Assembly (NCBI RefSeq): GCF_954871325.1
Contig: NC_088776.1
Span: 22,492,508 to 22,556,507, forward strand
DNA length: 64,000 bases
Direction of reading: 5' to 3'
Source of the DNA: Gordionus sp. m RMFG-2023
Lineage: Eukaryota; Nematomorpha; Gordioida; Chordodea; Parachordodidae
Part shown: positions 1 to 9,484 of the stretch, in pieces
How the letters are laid out: every line of letters starts with the position of its first letter
Numbering within the stretch: position 1 is the stretch's first letter
Made by a program: the position numbers and the translations under genes
The notes under the pieces: generated by a model
Databases searched by the model: none
Told to the model about the DNA's origin: nothing
Seen by the model: only the letters and a program-made list of their open reading frames with translations

Positions 1-14
1 TTCCATAAATTAAG

Positions 15-287
15 ATGACGAAAATCAGTGTTTCATGAGCATGTTTTTTGATCAATTCGAGTATTTTGTCAAGAAGCAGAAAGATGATCCCTCCAAAGTT
101 TTAGTTTTATCCAAGGTTTGTTTATTTAAATTTAATATATTATAATAATTTCTCTTGGATTATAGCTCGTAGAATTCTTATCGCACATGGCCCGAAAAAG
201 TCAAATAAACTCTATGTTAAACACAAATTGCGTTTGGTACTGCAATTCTCTGGTAAAAACAATCTATTTTAATTTTTATAGCCATAA
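15..287 (+). CDS. 3' exons of an unrecognised protein-coding gene (5' end outside window)
   Basis: Three stretches fit terminal exons: about 15-115, 166-252 and 282-287 (ending in TAA). Donors after 115 (gtttgt) and 252 (gtaaaa) and acceptors before 166 (ttatag) and 282 (tttatag) leave the frame open; the introns are 50 and 29 bases, the second very short even for this window. The predicted C-terminus is about 65 residues, hydrophilic, with FFDQFEYFVKKQKDDPSK early and a helix-like LVEFLSHMARKS later. No family is recognised. The 29-base intron and two-codon last exon are the weak points; the protein could instead end by reading into 253. The gene reads towards the 1239 gene in the same orientation. 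Confidence 0.4.
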
Positions 288-1238
288 AAAAGAGTTCTTA
301 AGTTTGGAATGTGAATTAAAAGCCGTGTGATTTGGAGATTTTTTCAAATCTAACGCTTTCCGAAATTGATACTGTGGTATTTTTAAGTTTTCGATACGAT
401 TTAAAATTTTTAATAGTCTTGAAATTTAAAAGTGTCTTCAATATATTTGAATTAGAGACCTGAAAAGACTGGCCCGCTTACCTGATCAGGCAAAAAATTA
501 TAAAGGGCCGAGCCTGACAATTCATACAATTTTAACGGGCCGGGCAATTGTGCAAAAATTGTTAACAGGCTGTACGAACCAGGCCGGGCTTTGCAAACTA
601 AATTCAATTTTTTTTAAATTTCAAGATCTAACCTATTCAATTTCACTTAATATGCTATTTTAAATTATATTTTGAGGACAAATTTAACTAAAAAAGCTGA
701 TTTTACATGGATATTGAATATAAATCTTCTTTTATTAAATTTCTAATTGAATTAATCTTGCCAAATTTAAAATCCTTTTCGATTAAATTAGTGCAATGTC
801 TATTAAATGTTCTTCAATTACGATTTTTTTAAAAAAATATAACACAAAATTTTAATTAATGTTAGATTATAAGATAATAAATACTGCTTGGACTAGAGGA
901 CTTTAAAATAAAGTTATTAGGCAATGAACATTTAGCATTTCTAGCCATTATTTTTAAGTTTTACAATAATTTATATATATAGTTACCATTGGTTTTATTT
1001 CTATAAAATTATTTACAAGTTACTTCATCTATTAAACGAATGCGGATAAATATTAGGAAAAATATAAAAAATTAATAAAGAATAATATTAAAAATGATAA
1101 TCTATCAGTGTTAGCAATAAGAAGTGTTCGAGGGGAGATAAAGCGAAGATTGTTATATTTCAATTAAAACTGAAATATACAAAAATCTCATGACACCAAA
1201 TATTTTTATTTATAATAAACAAAAAGTTTTACAAATTT
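288..1238. other. Intergenic; remnant of a GC-rich hAT-type MITE at about 453-600
   Basis: About 453-600 starts with tagagacctg and carries the ggcccg/gggccgagcc/gggccgggc clusters that recur at hAT-like ends elsewhere in the window (7650, 10470, 43253, 46647). The opposite terminus is not evident. 600-1238 is AT-rich with no exon, RNA gene or repeat that I can support. Confidence 0.4.
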
Positions 1239-4200
1239 ATGGCGGATGTGCTAGACTTTTTAAGCAACGAAATATATCCTTCCATAAAACGGGATCATCC
1301 ACCTGACGTTGAGGATGATGAAATCATTGATAAAATGGAAGCTAACCTTCCGTCTAATATCGCAGATTTTGTCAAATCAATCGTGGTCAGCATTTTACAA
1401 ATTTTGCACTTCCTCACCTCACGGCTCAGTTCTACCCCGCATATACACGAAACTAATTTCATAACCGATAACCCACTGAAAAACAAATATTGTCATTTTT
1501 ATGATTATAACAAATTGTTGGTTTTGCTTTACGATGCACTATTCCTCTATTTTCCAGACAAGGAAAAGGATTTATTACATAGAGACAGTTAGTTATAGTG
1601 TTGCGTAATCGGCTAATTTTAGCCGACTAAAAACGGCTTAGCCGAGATTTTAGGTGGAAAAATCGGCTAAGCCTAATTAGGTATAGCCTAAAAATCGGCT
1701 AAGCCTAAAAATTGGCTAAGCCTAAAAATGGGCTAAGCTTAAAAATTGGCTAAAATAAATTAGTCAAAATTCTGCATCGATGCTTAGCATTAATTATTAT
1801 CTATTTATTTTAGTAAAATAATTTATTTTATTTATATTTAATGTAAATATTTTATTATTATCAACAAATAAACATGATATGATTTAACATTTTTTATTTA
1901 TTTTATTATATTTTGAAATGAAAATAAATTTATTTATTTGATGTTTTTTTAATAAAAAAAATAATATGCTGCTATATTGTAAAAATGTAATATTCTTTAA
2001 ATATAATTTATTAGTGATTTTCACAATCTTCTTTGTAAATACATCTTTTTATTGAGGAATTATATTGTAAATTTTATTAGATAAATAAACAATCTTTTAG
2101 GTGAAATCTTTTATCATTTTTTTAAAATTATCTATTTATTATTAAATGAGGTAAATTTTATGAAACTTTTTTGATGTTATTTTATATGATCTTTTTAAGG
2201 ATAATATTTTAATGTGACAATTGTCATAATCGTTCTTTTATAAGTTTTTTTAATTTTTTTGAAGAAAGTATGTTAAAATAAGTATTAATAACATGTGTAA
2301 ATACAAATTTAGTGAAGATGTACCAATGAAAAGTGACAATTGTCATAATCGTTATTTTTAAAGTTTTTTTGACGAAAATATCTTAAAATAAGAATTAATA
2401 ATATGTGTTAATATAAATTTAGTGAAGATGTACCAATGAAAAGTGACAATTGTCATAATGGTTAATTTTAAAGTTTTTTGAATTTTTTTGACGAAAATTT
2501 GTTAAAATAAGTATTAATAACATGTGTAAATATAAATTTAGTGAAGATGTACCATAGAAAAGTGACAATTGTCATAATCGTTATTTTTAAAGTTTTTTGA
2601 CGAAAATATGTTAAAATAAGTATTAATAACATGTGTAAATATAAATTTAGTGAAGATGTACCAATGAAAAGTGACAATTGTCATAATCGCTATTTTTAAA
2701 GTTTTTTGAATTTTTTTGACGAAAATATGTTAAAATAAGTATTAATAACATGTGTAAATATAAATTTAGTGAAGATGTACCATAGAAAAGTGACAATTGT
2801 CATAATCGTTATTTTTTAAAGTTTTTTGAATTTTTTGACGAAAATATGTTAAAATAAGTATTAATAACATGTGTAAATATAAATTTAGTGAAGATGTACC
2901 AATGAAAAGTGAAAATTGTCATAATCGCTATTTTTAAAGTTTTTTGAAATTTTTTGACGAAAATATGTTAAAATAAGTATAATAACATGTGTAAATATAA
3001 ATTTAGTGAAGATAGTGACATTTGTCATAATCGTTAATTTTGAATTTTTTTGAAGAAAATATGTTAAAATAAGTATTAATAACATGTGTAAATATAAATT
3101 TAGTGAAGATGTACCAATGAAAAGTGACATTTGTCATAATTGTTATTTTTAAAGTTTTTGGAATTTTTTTGAAGAAAATATGTTAAAATAAATATTTAAA
3201 ACATGTTTAAATAAAAATTTAGTGAAGATGTACCATAGAAAAGTGACAATTGTCATAATCGTTATCTTTAAAGTTTTTTGAATTTTTTTGACGAAAATAT
3301 ATTAAAATAAGTATTAATAACATGTGTAAATATAAATTTAGTGAAGATGTACCAGTGAAAAGTGACAATTGTCATAATCGTTATTTTTAAAGTTTTTTGA
3401 ATTTTATTGACAAAGATATTTTAAAATAAGTATTGATAACATGTTTAAATAAAAATTTAGTGAAGATGTACTCTAGATAAGCGACAATTGTCATAATCGT
3501 TATTTTTAAAGTTTTTTGATTTTTTTTGACGAAAATAGTTAACTTGCATCGATATTGATTTTAAAATAGAAAAAAAAGTTTACCCAAATTTTAAACAAGA
3601 TTGTCTGATGAAAATTGGTAAAATATAATAATTTCTAACTTAGGATTAGATATTATGATATAAATTTTGCATATTAATTTCTGACCCGATGAACAAATGT
3701 AATAAAATGCCAATTTGCTCCTGTTTTTGGGGAAGAATCTATTATTACCATATGTTTTTCTATGGCATATACTCAGGCAATTTTAATTTTACAATCTATA
3801 TTTTTACCCATTTTCATCAAAGAAATTTTAAAAATAACGATTATGACAATTGTCACTTTTCTATAGTACATCTTCACTAAATTTTTATTTAAACATGTTA
3901 TTATTTCGTCAACAAAAATTTAAAAAATAATGATTATGACAATTGTCGCTTATCTAGAGTACATCTTCACTAAATTTATATTTACACATGTTATTAATAC
4001 TTATTTTAACATATTTTCGTCAAAAAAATTCAAAAAACTTTAAAAATAACGATTATGACAATTGTCACTTTTCATTGTCTTCACTAAATTTATATTTACA
4101 CATGTTATTAATACTTATTTTAACATATTTTCGTCAAAAAAATTCAAAAATCTTTAAAAATAACCATTATGACAATGTTAATTTTCTATGGTACATCTTC

Positions 4201-6360
4201 ACTAAATTTTATTTAAACATGTTATCAATACTTATTTTAACATATTTTCTTCAAAAAAATTCAAAAAACTTATAAAATAACGATTATGACAATTGTCACT
4301 TTTCTATGGTACATCTTCACTAAATTTTTATTTAAACATGTTTTTAATACTTATTTTAACATATTTTCTTCAAAAAAAATCAAAAAACTTTAAAAATAAT
4401 GATTATGACAATTGTCAATTTTCTATGGTACATCTTCACTAAATTTTTATTTAAACATGTTATTAATACTTATTTTAATATATTGTCGTCAAAAAAATTC
4501 CAAAAACTTTAAAAATAGCGATTATGACAATTGTCACTTTTCTTTGGTACATCTTCACTAAATTTATATTTACACATGTTATTAATACTTATTTTAACCT
4601 ATTTTCTTCAAAAAAATTCAAAAAACTTATAAAAGAACGATTATGACAATTGTCACATTAAAATATTATCATTAAAAAGATCATATAAAATAACATCAAA
4701 AAAGTTTCATAAAATCCACCTCATTTAATAATAAATAGATAATTTTAAAAAAATGATAAAAGATTTCACCTAAAAGATTGTTTATTTATCTAATAAAATT
4801 CACAATATAATTCCTCAATAAAAGATGTATTTATAAAGAAGATTGTGAAAATCACTAATAAATTATATTATTAAGAATATTACAATTTTACAATATAGCA
4901 GCATATTATTTTTTTTATTAAAATAACATCAAATAAATAAATTTATTTTCATTTCAAAATATAATAATATAAATAAAAAATATTAAATCATATCTGTTTA
5001 TTTGTTGATAATAATAAAATATTTACATTAAATATAAATAAAATAAATTATTTTACTAAAATAAATAAATAATAATTAATACTAATCATCGATGCAGAAT
5101 TTTGACTAATTTAATTTTAGCAGATTTATATAGGCTTAGCCGATTTTTAGGCTTAACCTAATTAGGCTTAGCCGATTTTTAGTTTTAGCCGATTTTTAGG
5201 CTTAGCCTAATTAGGCTTAGGCGTAGTTTTTAGCCGATTACGCAACACTAGTTAGTTATATATTGTCTAATTTTTTTAAATGCTTAAGTCACATAGTATC
5301 TTCTCTTATTTGTATAGTATGCTTTTTTTGAATATGAATTATAATTACAAGGGCATTATGTGACTAAAAAGCTATAAAAACTTTTATATATTTGTTAAAA
5401 ATTTATTATTATTAATTTTTAGTGATACTAGATTTAATAGAACCGTTGATGAGTCAAGAGGAAATAAGCAAACTTATTGAAGATGAAAATGATGTTTATG
5501 ACATTGGCTAATCTATATTTTTAAAAAAGAAAGCATAACATATACATTTAGATAATTATATATTTAAAAAAAACGAATATGAAAAATAAACACTTGCAAA
5601 ATTTTAAAAAAATGAATTTAGCAAATCATTGCCAAGTAATAGGTTCAACTATCCCCTTCGTTTATATAAATATTTTTTTCAAAAAATTCTCAAACTTTTT
5701 TGAATACATTGATTATCAATTGTCTATATCCAACATCAAGTTTCTTTTAACAACTCTAATAATTATGTTTATATTAGCATATAAATAATTTTTATTCGTT
5801 AATATGATATAATAGGAAGTCAAAAATTTCCAATCTATATCTAATATTCCCTGCCATTTCATTTTGTAGAATCTTATATCATATCTGTTAAAGTTGGTTG
5901 AACAATTGAAAGGACTAGTTCTAAAATCTATGCCACTATTTCGTGTTTGGTTAGTCATGAGTGCTTTAATCAGTATCGTAGGCAGTACAAAGGAATTGAA
6001 TTATAAATAAAATAAAAACTGATCTCATACCTGAAGAATATAAAAGTTCTAAATATCCGGTTTTATTAATATTTAGTGTCTTATTGATTAATTTTTCATT
6101 CGATTTTGACAAAAAGGTAAAACTATAATATTGCACCTTCTGGAAGCATTAACTCTGAAACTTATATGAATAATTGGTGCGTTTAGTAAATAATCTAAAG
6201 AGACATTATTGGCAAAATAAAAAAAATTGACAATATGCTAGAAAATGTATGAATGTGCCAATATATAAGCCTGATTAGTACTCAGTGATTCATTGAACTG
6301 ATAAATGTTACGTATTAGTTTTCTTTATAGGTGTTTCTACTGCAGCAGCTATTTGAATAG
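1239..6360 (+). CDS. Unrecognised protein, five-exon model, 199 aa
   Basis: Exon 1 is 1239-1587 (116 codons plus one base, ATG start), with donor gttagt. Exon 2 begins at 5423 after a tttttag acceptor; the split codon becomes Met117. Then exon 2 5423-5493, exon 3 5870-5949, exon 4 6047-6116 and exon 5 6331-6360 (TAG) agree in phase throughout and total 600 bases. The alternative is that exon 2 is terminal and reads to TAA at 5509-5511, giving 145 aa; the gtttat donor at 5494 is weak. The protein is helical, with an acidic stretch near residues 20-30, leucine-rich segments and no signal peptide. I do not recognise the family and infer no function. Intron 1 was about 172 bases before a 3.65 kb foldback transposon entered it. 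Exon 1 is the best-supported part; exons 3-5 are less certain. Confidence 0.5.
2215..3545 (+). repeat. Left-arm tandem array of foldback copy A, ~12 units
   Basis: Each unit is about 110-119 bp and begins with the 12-bp palindrome TGACAATTGTCA followed by TAATCGTTATTTTTAAAG, a T-rich stretch, TTAAAATAAGTATTAATAAC and GAAGATGTACC. Palindrome copies lie near 2217, 2333, 2447, 2562, 2670, 2788, 3242, 3362 and 3481; those near 2909, 3014 and 3124 carry one substitution. Units are very similar, which suggests recent amplification or conversion. Apparent reading frames here are repeat translation, not genes. Confidence 0.85.
3790..4660 (-). repeat. Right-arm tandem array of foldback copy A, ~8 units
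   Basis: This is the inverted counterpart of the left array: the same unit read in reverse, with palindromes near 3845, 3937, 4056, 4287, 4407, 4526 and 4644 and one degenerate copy near 4170. Four fewer units than the left arm imply expansion or contraction after the arms formed. Confidence 0.85.
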
Positions 6361-8478
6361 ATTTATTTATATCTAAATTATCTTTTAGTCATGTGAATTC
6401 TTAAAGCAGTATTCAAATATTCTCCAAGTCGTCGATAATTTTGGAAGATTTTGTATAGTCTATTAATTATTTCTCATTTTCTGATTATATTGATACAAAT
6501 TATATTAGGTTTGGAATGAAAATATTATGTATTTCTATCTTAGTTTCCCAGATTATCAGGTGCACATTAAATTTAGTATTTTGTAGTAATAACATCCTTT
6601 TACAATAAAATTTAGTATTTTGTAGTAATAACATCCTTTTACAATAAAATTTAGTATTTTGTAGTAATAACATCCTTTTACAATAGGAGAGATTTTTTTT
6701 GTGATGATGTTAAACTTTGTTGTTTTTAAATAGATCGTAAGCCTTTGTAGCACAGATTTCAATCCGCTTAATTTTTTGTTGACTGCACCATTTTTGTAGT
6801 ATCTTTAACTATATTCGTAGTATTTTAGCCAGATAACTAATATATTTAATTCATTTTGGATTTGAAATTGTATAATATATTCGGAAATTGCAAAATATTA
6901 TTTTATTTTCTCTAAAATCCTATTATCGTGTGTATTCAAATTCATAAATGCCAAAATAATAAACTAATATAACATTTACCCCCAATCTAATTGATCTGGT
7001 CGTAATCTTTTAGGATATCGATCTTGACCTGTTGTAGTTTCCGACTTTTGTATACTTCCTTTATCTTGATTTGTATCATTTTTCTCACTCCTTTAGGTTC
7101 ATTTCATCGTTATTGTTTACTACGTTCTCTTTATTTACTATCTCTTTAGTTCTCTAAGCGAAATAAAAACGAAAGTACGCTTTACGCGCAGGTTTAAATA
7201 TCGGATGTTAATTATGATTCAAAAAATCAATTAGATCTAAATACATTGAGGTTTCTATTTACTCGTTCGAAACATTTTTATAGATATTATTTTTTTTGAT
7301 AAATGTAAAATCTCATATTTTGAATAAGTTATATTTTAAGAATGTGATATGAATTTGGTTGAACAGATGTGGCAAGTCGGTCAATTGACCGAAAGTATTT
7401 GACCAGTCAAATACTCTAAAATATTATTACTTCTGACCGGCCCACCAACTTGTAGAGTGCTCCTTATATTCAATTTTTCATCCAACCTAACTTATTCCAG
7501 TTGAGGAATACCTAGCATAGAACTTTCGATGATAGTGAGCAAAAGAGCTCTAAATCACGTATCACGTAAATGTTATAATTAATGAGAAAGAAAATGCAAT
7601 AGTAATTAAATAATGCATTAAAAGAAAATATACCGAACAAAGAAAGGAAATATTACCCTAGGGAGGAATGAAGTTGAACCGACAAATTTACTAGGCAATA
7701 TTTTATTTTTTCTAATATACCCGGCAGGATCTAAAAAAATTTTTTAAAAAAAATACCCGAACCAGGCCGTATATTTTAAAATCAAATATTTTAAATCGTC
7801 ATTATTCGTTATAAAAATTAAAAAAATATGGCCGGGCCGAGTCAAAAAAAATTTTCCCAAAAATATCCGGGGCAAATGGCACCTCTACACGTGTCTGATG
7901 ATTAAATTAACCAGTTTATCATATTTAATAGCATAATAAAATATAAATCTGATTTTGATTAATTTATTTCTTAGAATTTTTGGAAAATCAATTTTTCAGA
8001 AATGATATTTTTATATTATTTATCGGAAAAATGTTATTTTATATATTTAAGATAAATCTTTTGAAAATATAGAAAAGTTTGTGGATATTATACATAAATT
8101 ATTATAGATTTTATGGTAATGGCACTTGTTCATGTATATTATAAGTTTTTAAATACCCAGAAAATCAGCATACGACAAATCTTATTTCCCACAATTTGAA
8201 AATATTTTAGAATTAAATCCTATAAAATGTATTCTTTAGTTACGGATAAAGCTGTTAATATAGAAGCTGCTTAGAGATAAAATGTTTTCAGTAGCAACGC
8301 TGCTATGTACATATTTTTGAGGAAAAAAGTATTTACTAATGCTTAGTGTAACGATAAAAAACGAAATAATAATGGTAATGTGATAAGGCGTCCATGGAAA
8401 CAAGGGAAGCATTACTTTCTTTTTTACTTTTCTTAAATTGCTACATTAAAATCAATGATAGTACTTTTATGTATTTTG
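6361..8478. other. Intergenic stretch with two MITE remnants
   Basis: No exon supported. 7370-7455 contains ggtcaattgacc and gaccagtcaaatac blocks that resemble the ends of the hAT element at 47747-48847. 7650-7895 is a GC-patterned MITE (cccggcagg, gaaccaggccg, ggccgggccgag) ending near ggcacctctac; it resembles 10470-10680. The rest is AT-rich and featureless. Confidence 0.45.
6569..6685 (+). repeat. 39-bp tandem repeat, three copies
   Basis: Three near-identical copies of a 39-bp unit (atttagtattttgtagtaat at its core) follow one another; periods between equivalent bases at 6572, 6611 and 6650 are exactly 39. The small reverse-strand reading frame here is only translation of the repeat. 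Confidence 0.9.
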
Positions 8479-9215
8479 TAGGGATGTACCGATATTTTTT
8501 ATCAGATCGGATCGGGCCGATATTTCACCCATAAAATATTGGTTATCGGCCAATATTATAAAATTTTCCGATCCGATATAAAATGGCATCTTTAACAAAA
8601 ATAAAATTTTAAAAAATTTATTTTTATGAATAAAATCTAAATCCATTTTTATGTATATTTATTTAATAATAATAATTAATTATTAAACTTTCTGCCATAT
8701 TGTTTTTTTTTGCGCATTCTGTTTATAAAAGTGTGCGATAATCTCTTCAGAATTTGTTTTTAGTGTAGCTGGTGATATTTACAGTTACCATTGCTGTAGG
8801 CTGACCTCTGATAAATTGGAAATATTGGTATTTCTAAAGAGAAATCTTCGATATATTAATGTTAAATATTATTTTAAATATTTATTTCAAATTTCATAAT
8901 ATAATTGTTTATTATGTATATAGAATAATGTTATTACTTATTATATAAATGATTTATCAATAAAAATATTTTATATACTTTTAAAATTGCAATTGAATTG
9001 AATATAAATTATAACTGATCATTATAATATAATTAAATGACATAAGTTATGGTATATTTAAATTATAGATGTTATACTAATAAAAAGTATATTAAAAATT
9101 AAAACCATTCGTATCCTTACAGAATACAAAATTAGATATGATATCGGATCGGTAATCGGCCAATATCAATTTAATATCGGATCGGATCGGCCTCTAAAAC
9201 GTGGTATCACCCCTA
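8479..9215. mobile_element. Non-autonomous hAT MITE (737 bp), copy 1
   Basis: The terminus tagggatgtaccgata pairs with an inverted end finishing cacccctag. The 8-bp target duplication gtattttg lies at 8471-8478 and 9216-9223. Sub-terminal blocks of atcggatcgg and taatcggccaatat are repeated at both ends, as in many animal hAT elements. No coding capacity. A related copy in the opposite orientation lies at 26647-27380. Confidence 0.9.
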
Positions 9216-9484
9216 GTATTTTGTTTTATTTACTTGTCCGAATCAAAAGCAGACTCATAAATTACTTTTGTTTTTAGATTTAATTCCCTTAGCCCTGACT
9301 AAAAATTGGATTCCGGCTCACTGACCAATTTTTTCTTAGTTAATAAGATTTTCAATAGGCGCATTTTATATAGTTAAGAAATTATTAATATAACATAATT
9401 TGTAAGAAGCTTTCATGATTTGTGCTGCATAACATTTCGAATATGAAAAAGAATATATATAAAATAATAATTTCGGCTTGCGTA

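Larger units (their letters stand above)
1596..5250. mobile_element. Giant hAT-like foldback element, copy A (3655 bp)
   Basis: The ends are perfect inverted repeats starting tagtgttgcgtaatcggcta. The 8-bp target duplication gttagtta lies at 1588-1595 and 5251-5258. Each arm has three layers: a terminal block of short GGCTAAGCC-type repeats, then an AT-rich block, then a tandem array of about 115-bp units. The arms face each other across a unique AT-rich spacer of roughly 250 bp (about 3546-3790). No transposase is encoded, so it must be mobilised in trans if at all. Eight-bp duplications and TA(G)...(C)TA ends suggest the hAT superfamily; Drosophila Foldback is an architectural analogue, but its duplication is 9 bp. 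The arms are unequal, about 12 units left and 8 right by my count. Confidence 0.85.

Noticed and set aside
1295-1486. Minus-strand frame within exon 1 of the 1239 gene
   Set aside because: Shadow of the plus-strand exon; no splice or family support.
2468-4275. Several reading frames of 60-95 codons in the foldback arms (MSLFIGTSSLNLYLHMLL-like, repeated)
   Set aside because: They are the same tandem DNA unit translated again and again, in both arms and in copy B (18075-18408); no start context or family.
1588-5260. 10-bp target duplication (agttagttat; actctcctct for copy B) implying a Mutator-type element
   Set aside because: The extra bases can be assigned to T...A at the element ends; the 60015 copy shows only 8 bp (ctaaagag), so 8 bp with hAT-type ends is the consistent reading.
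5579-5788. 69-codon plus-strand frame
   Set aside because: Low-complexity Phe/Lys/Asn composition, no family; lies in the inferred intron 5494-5869.
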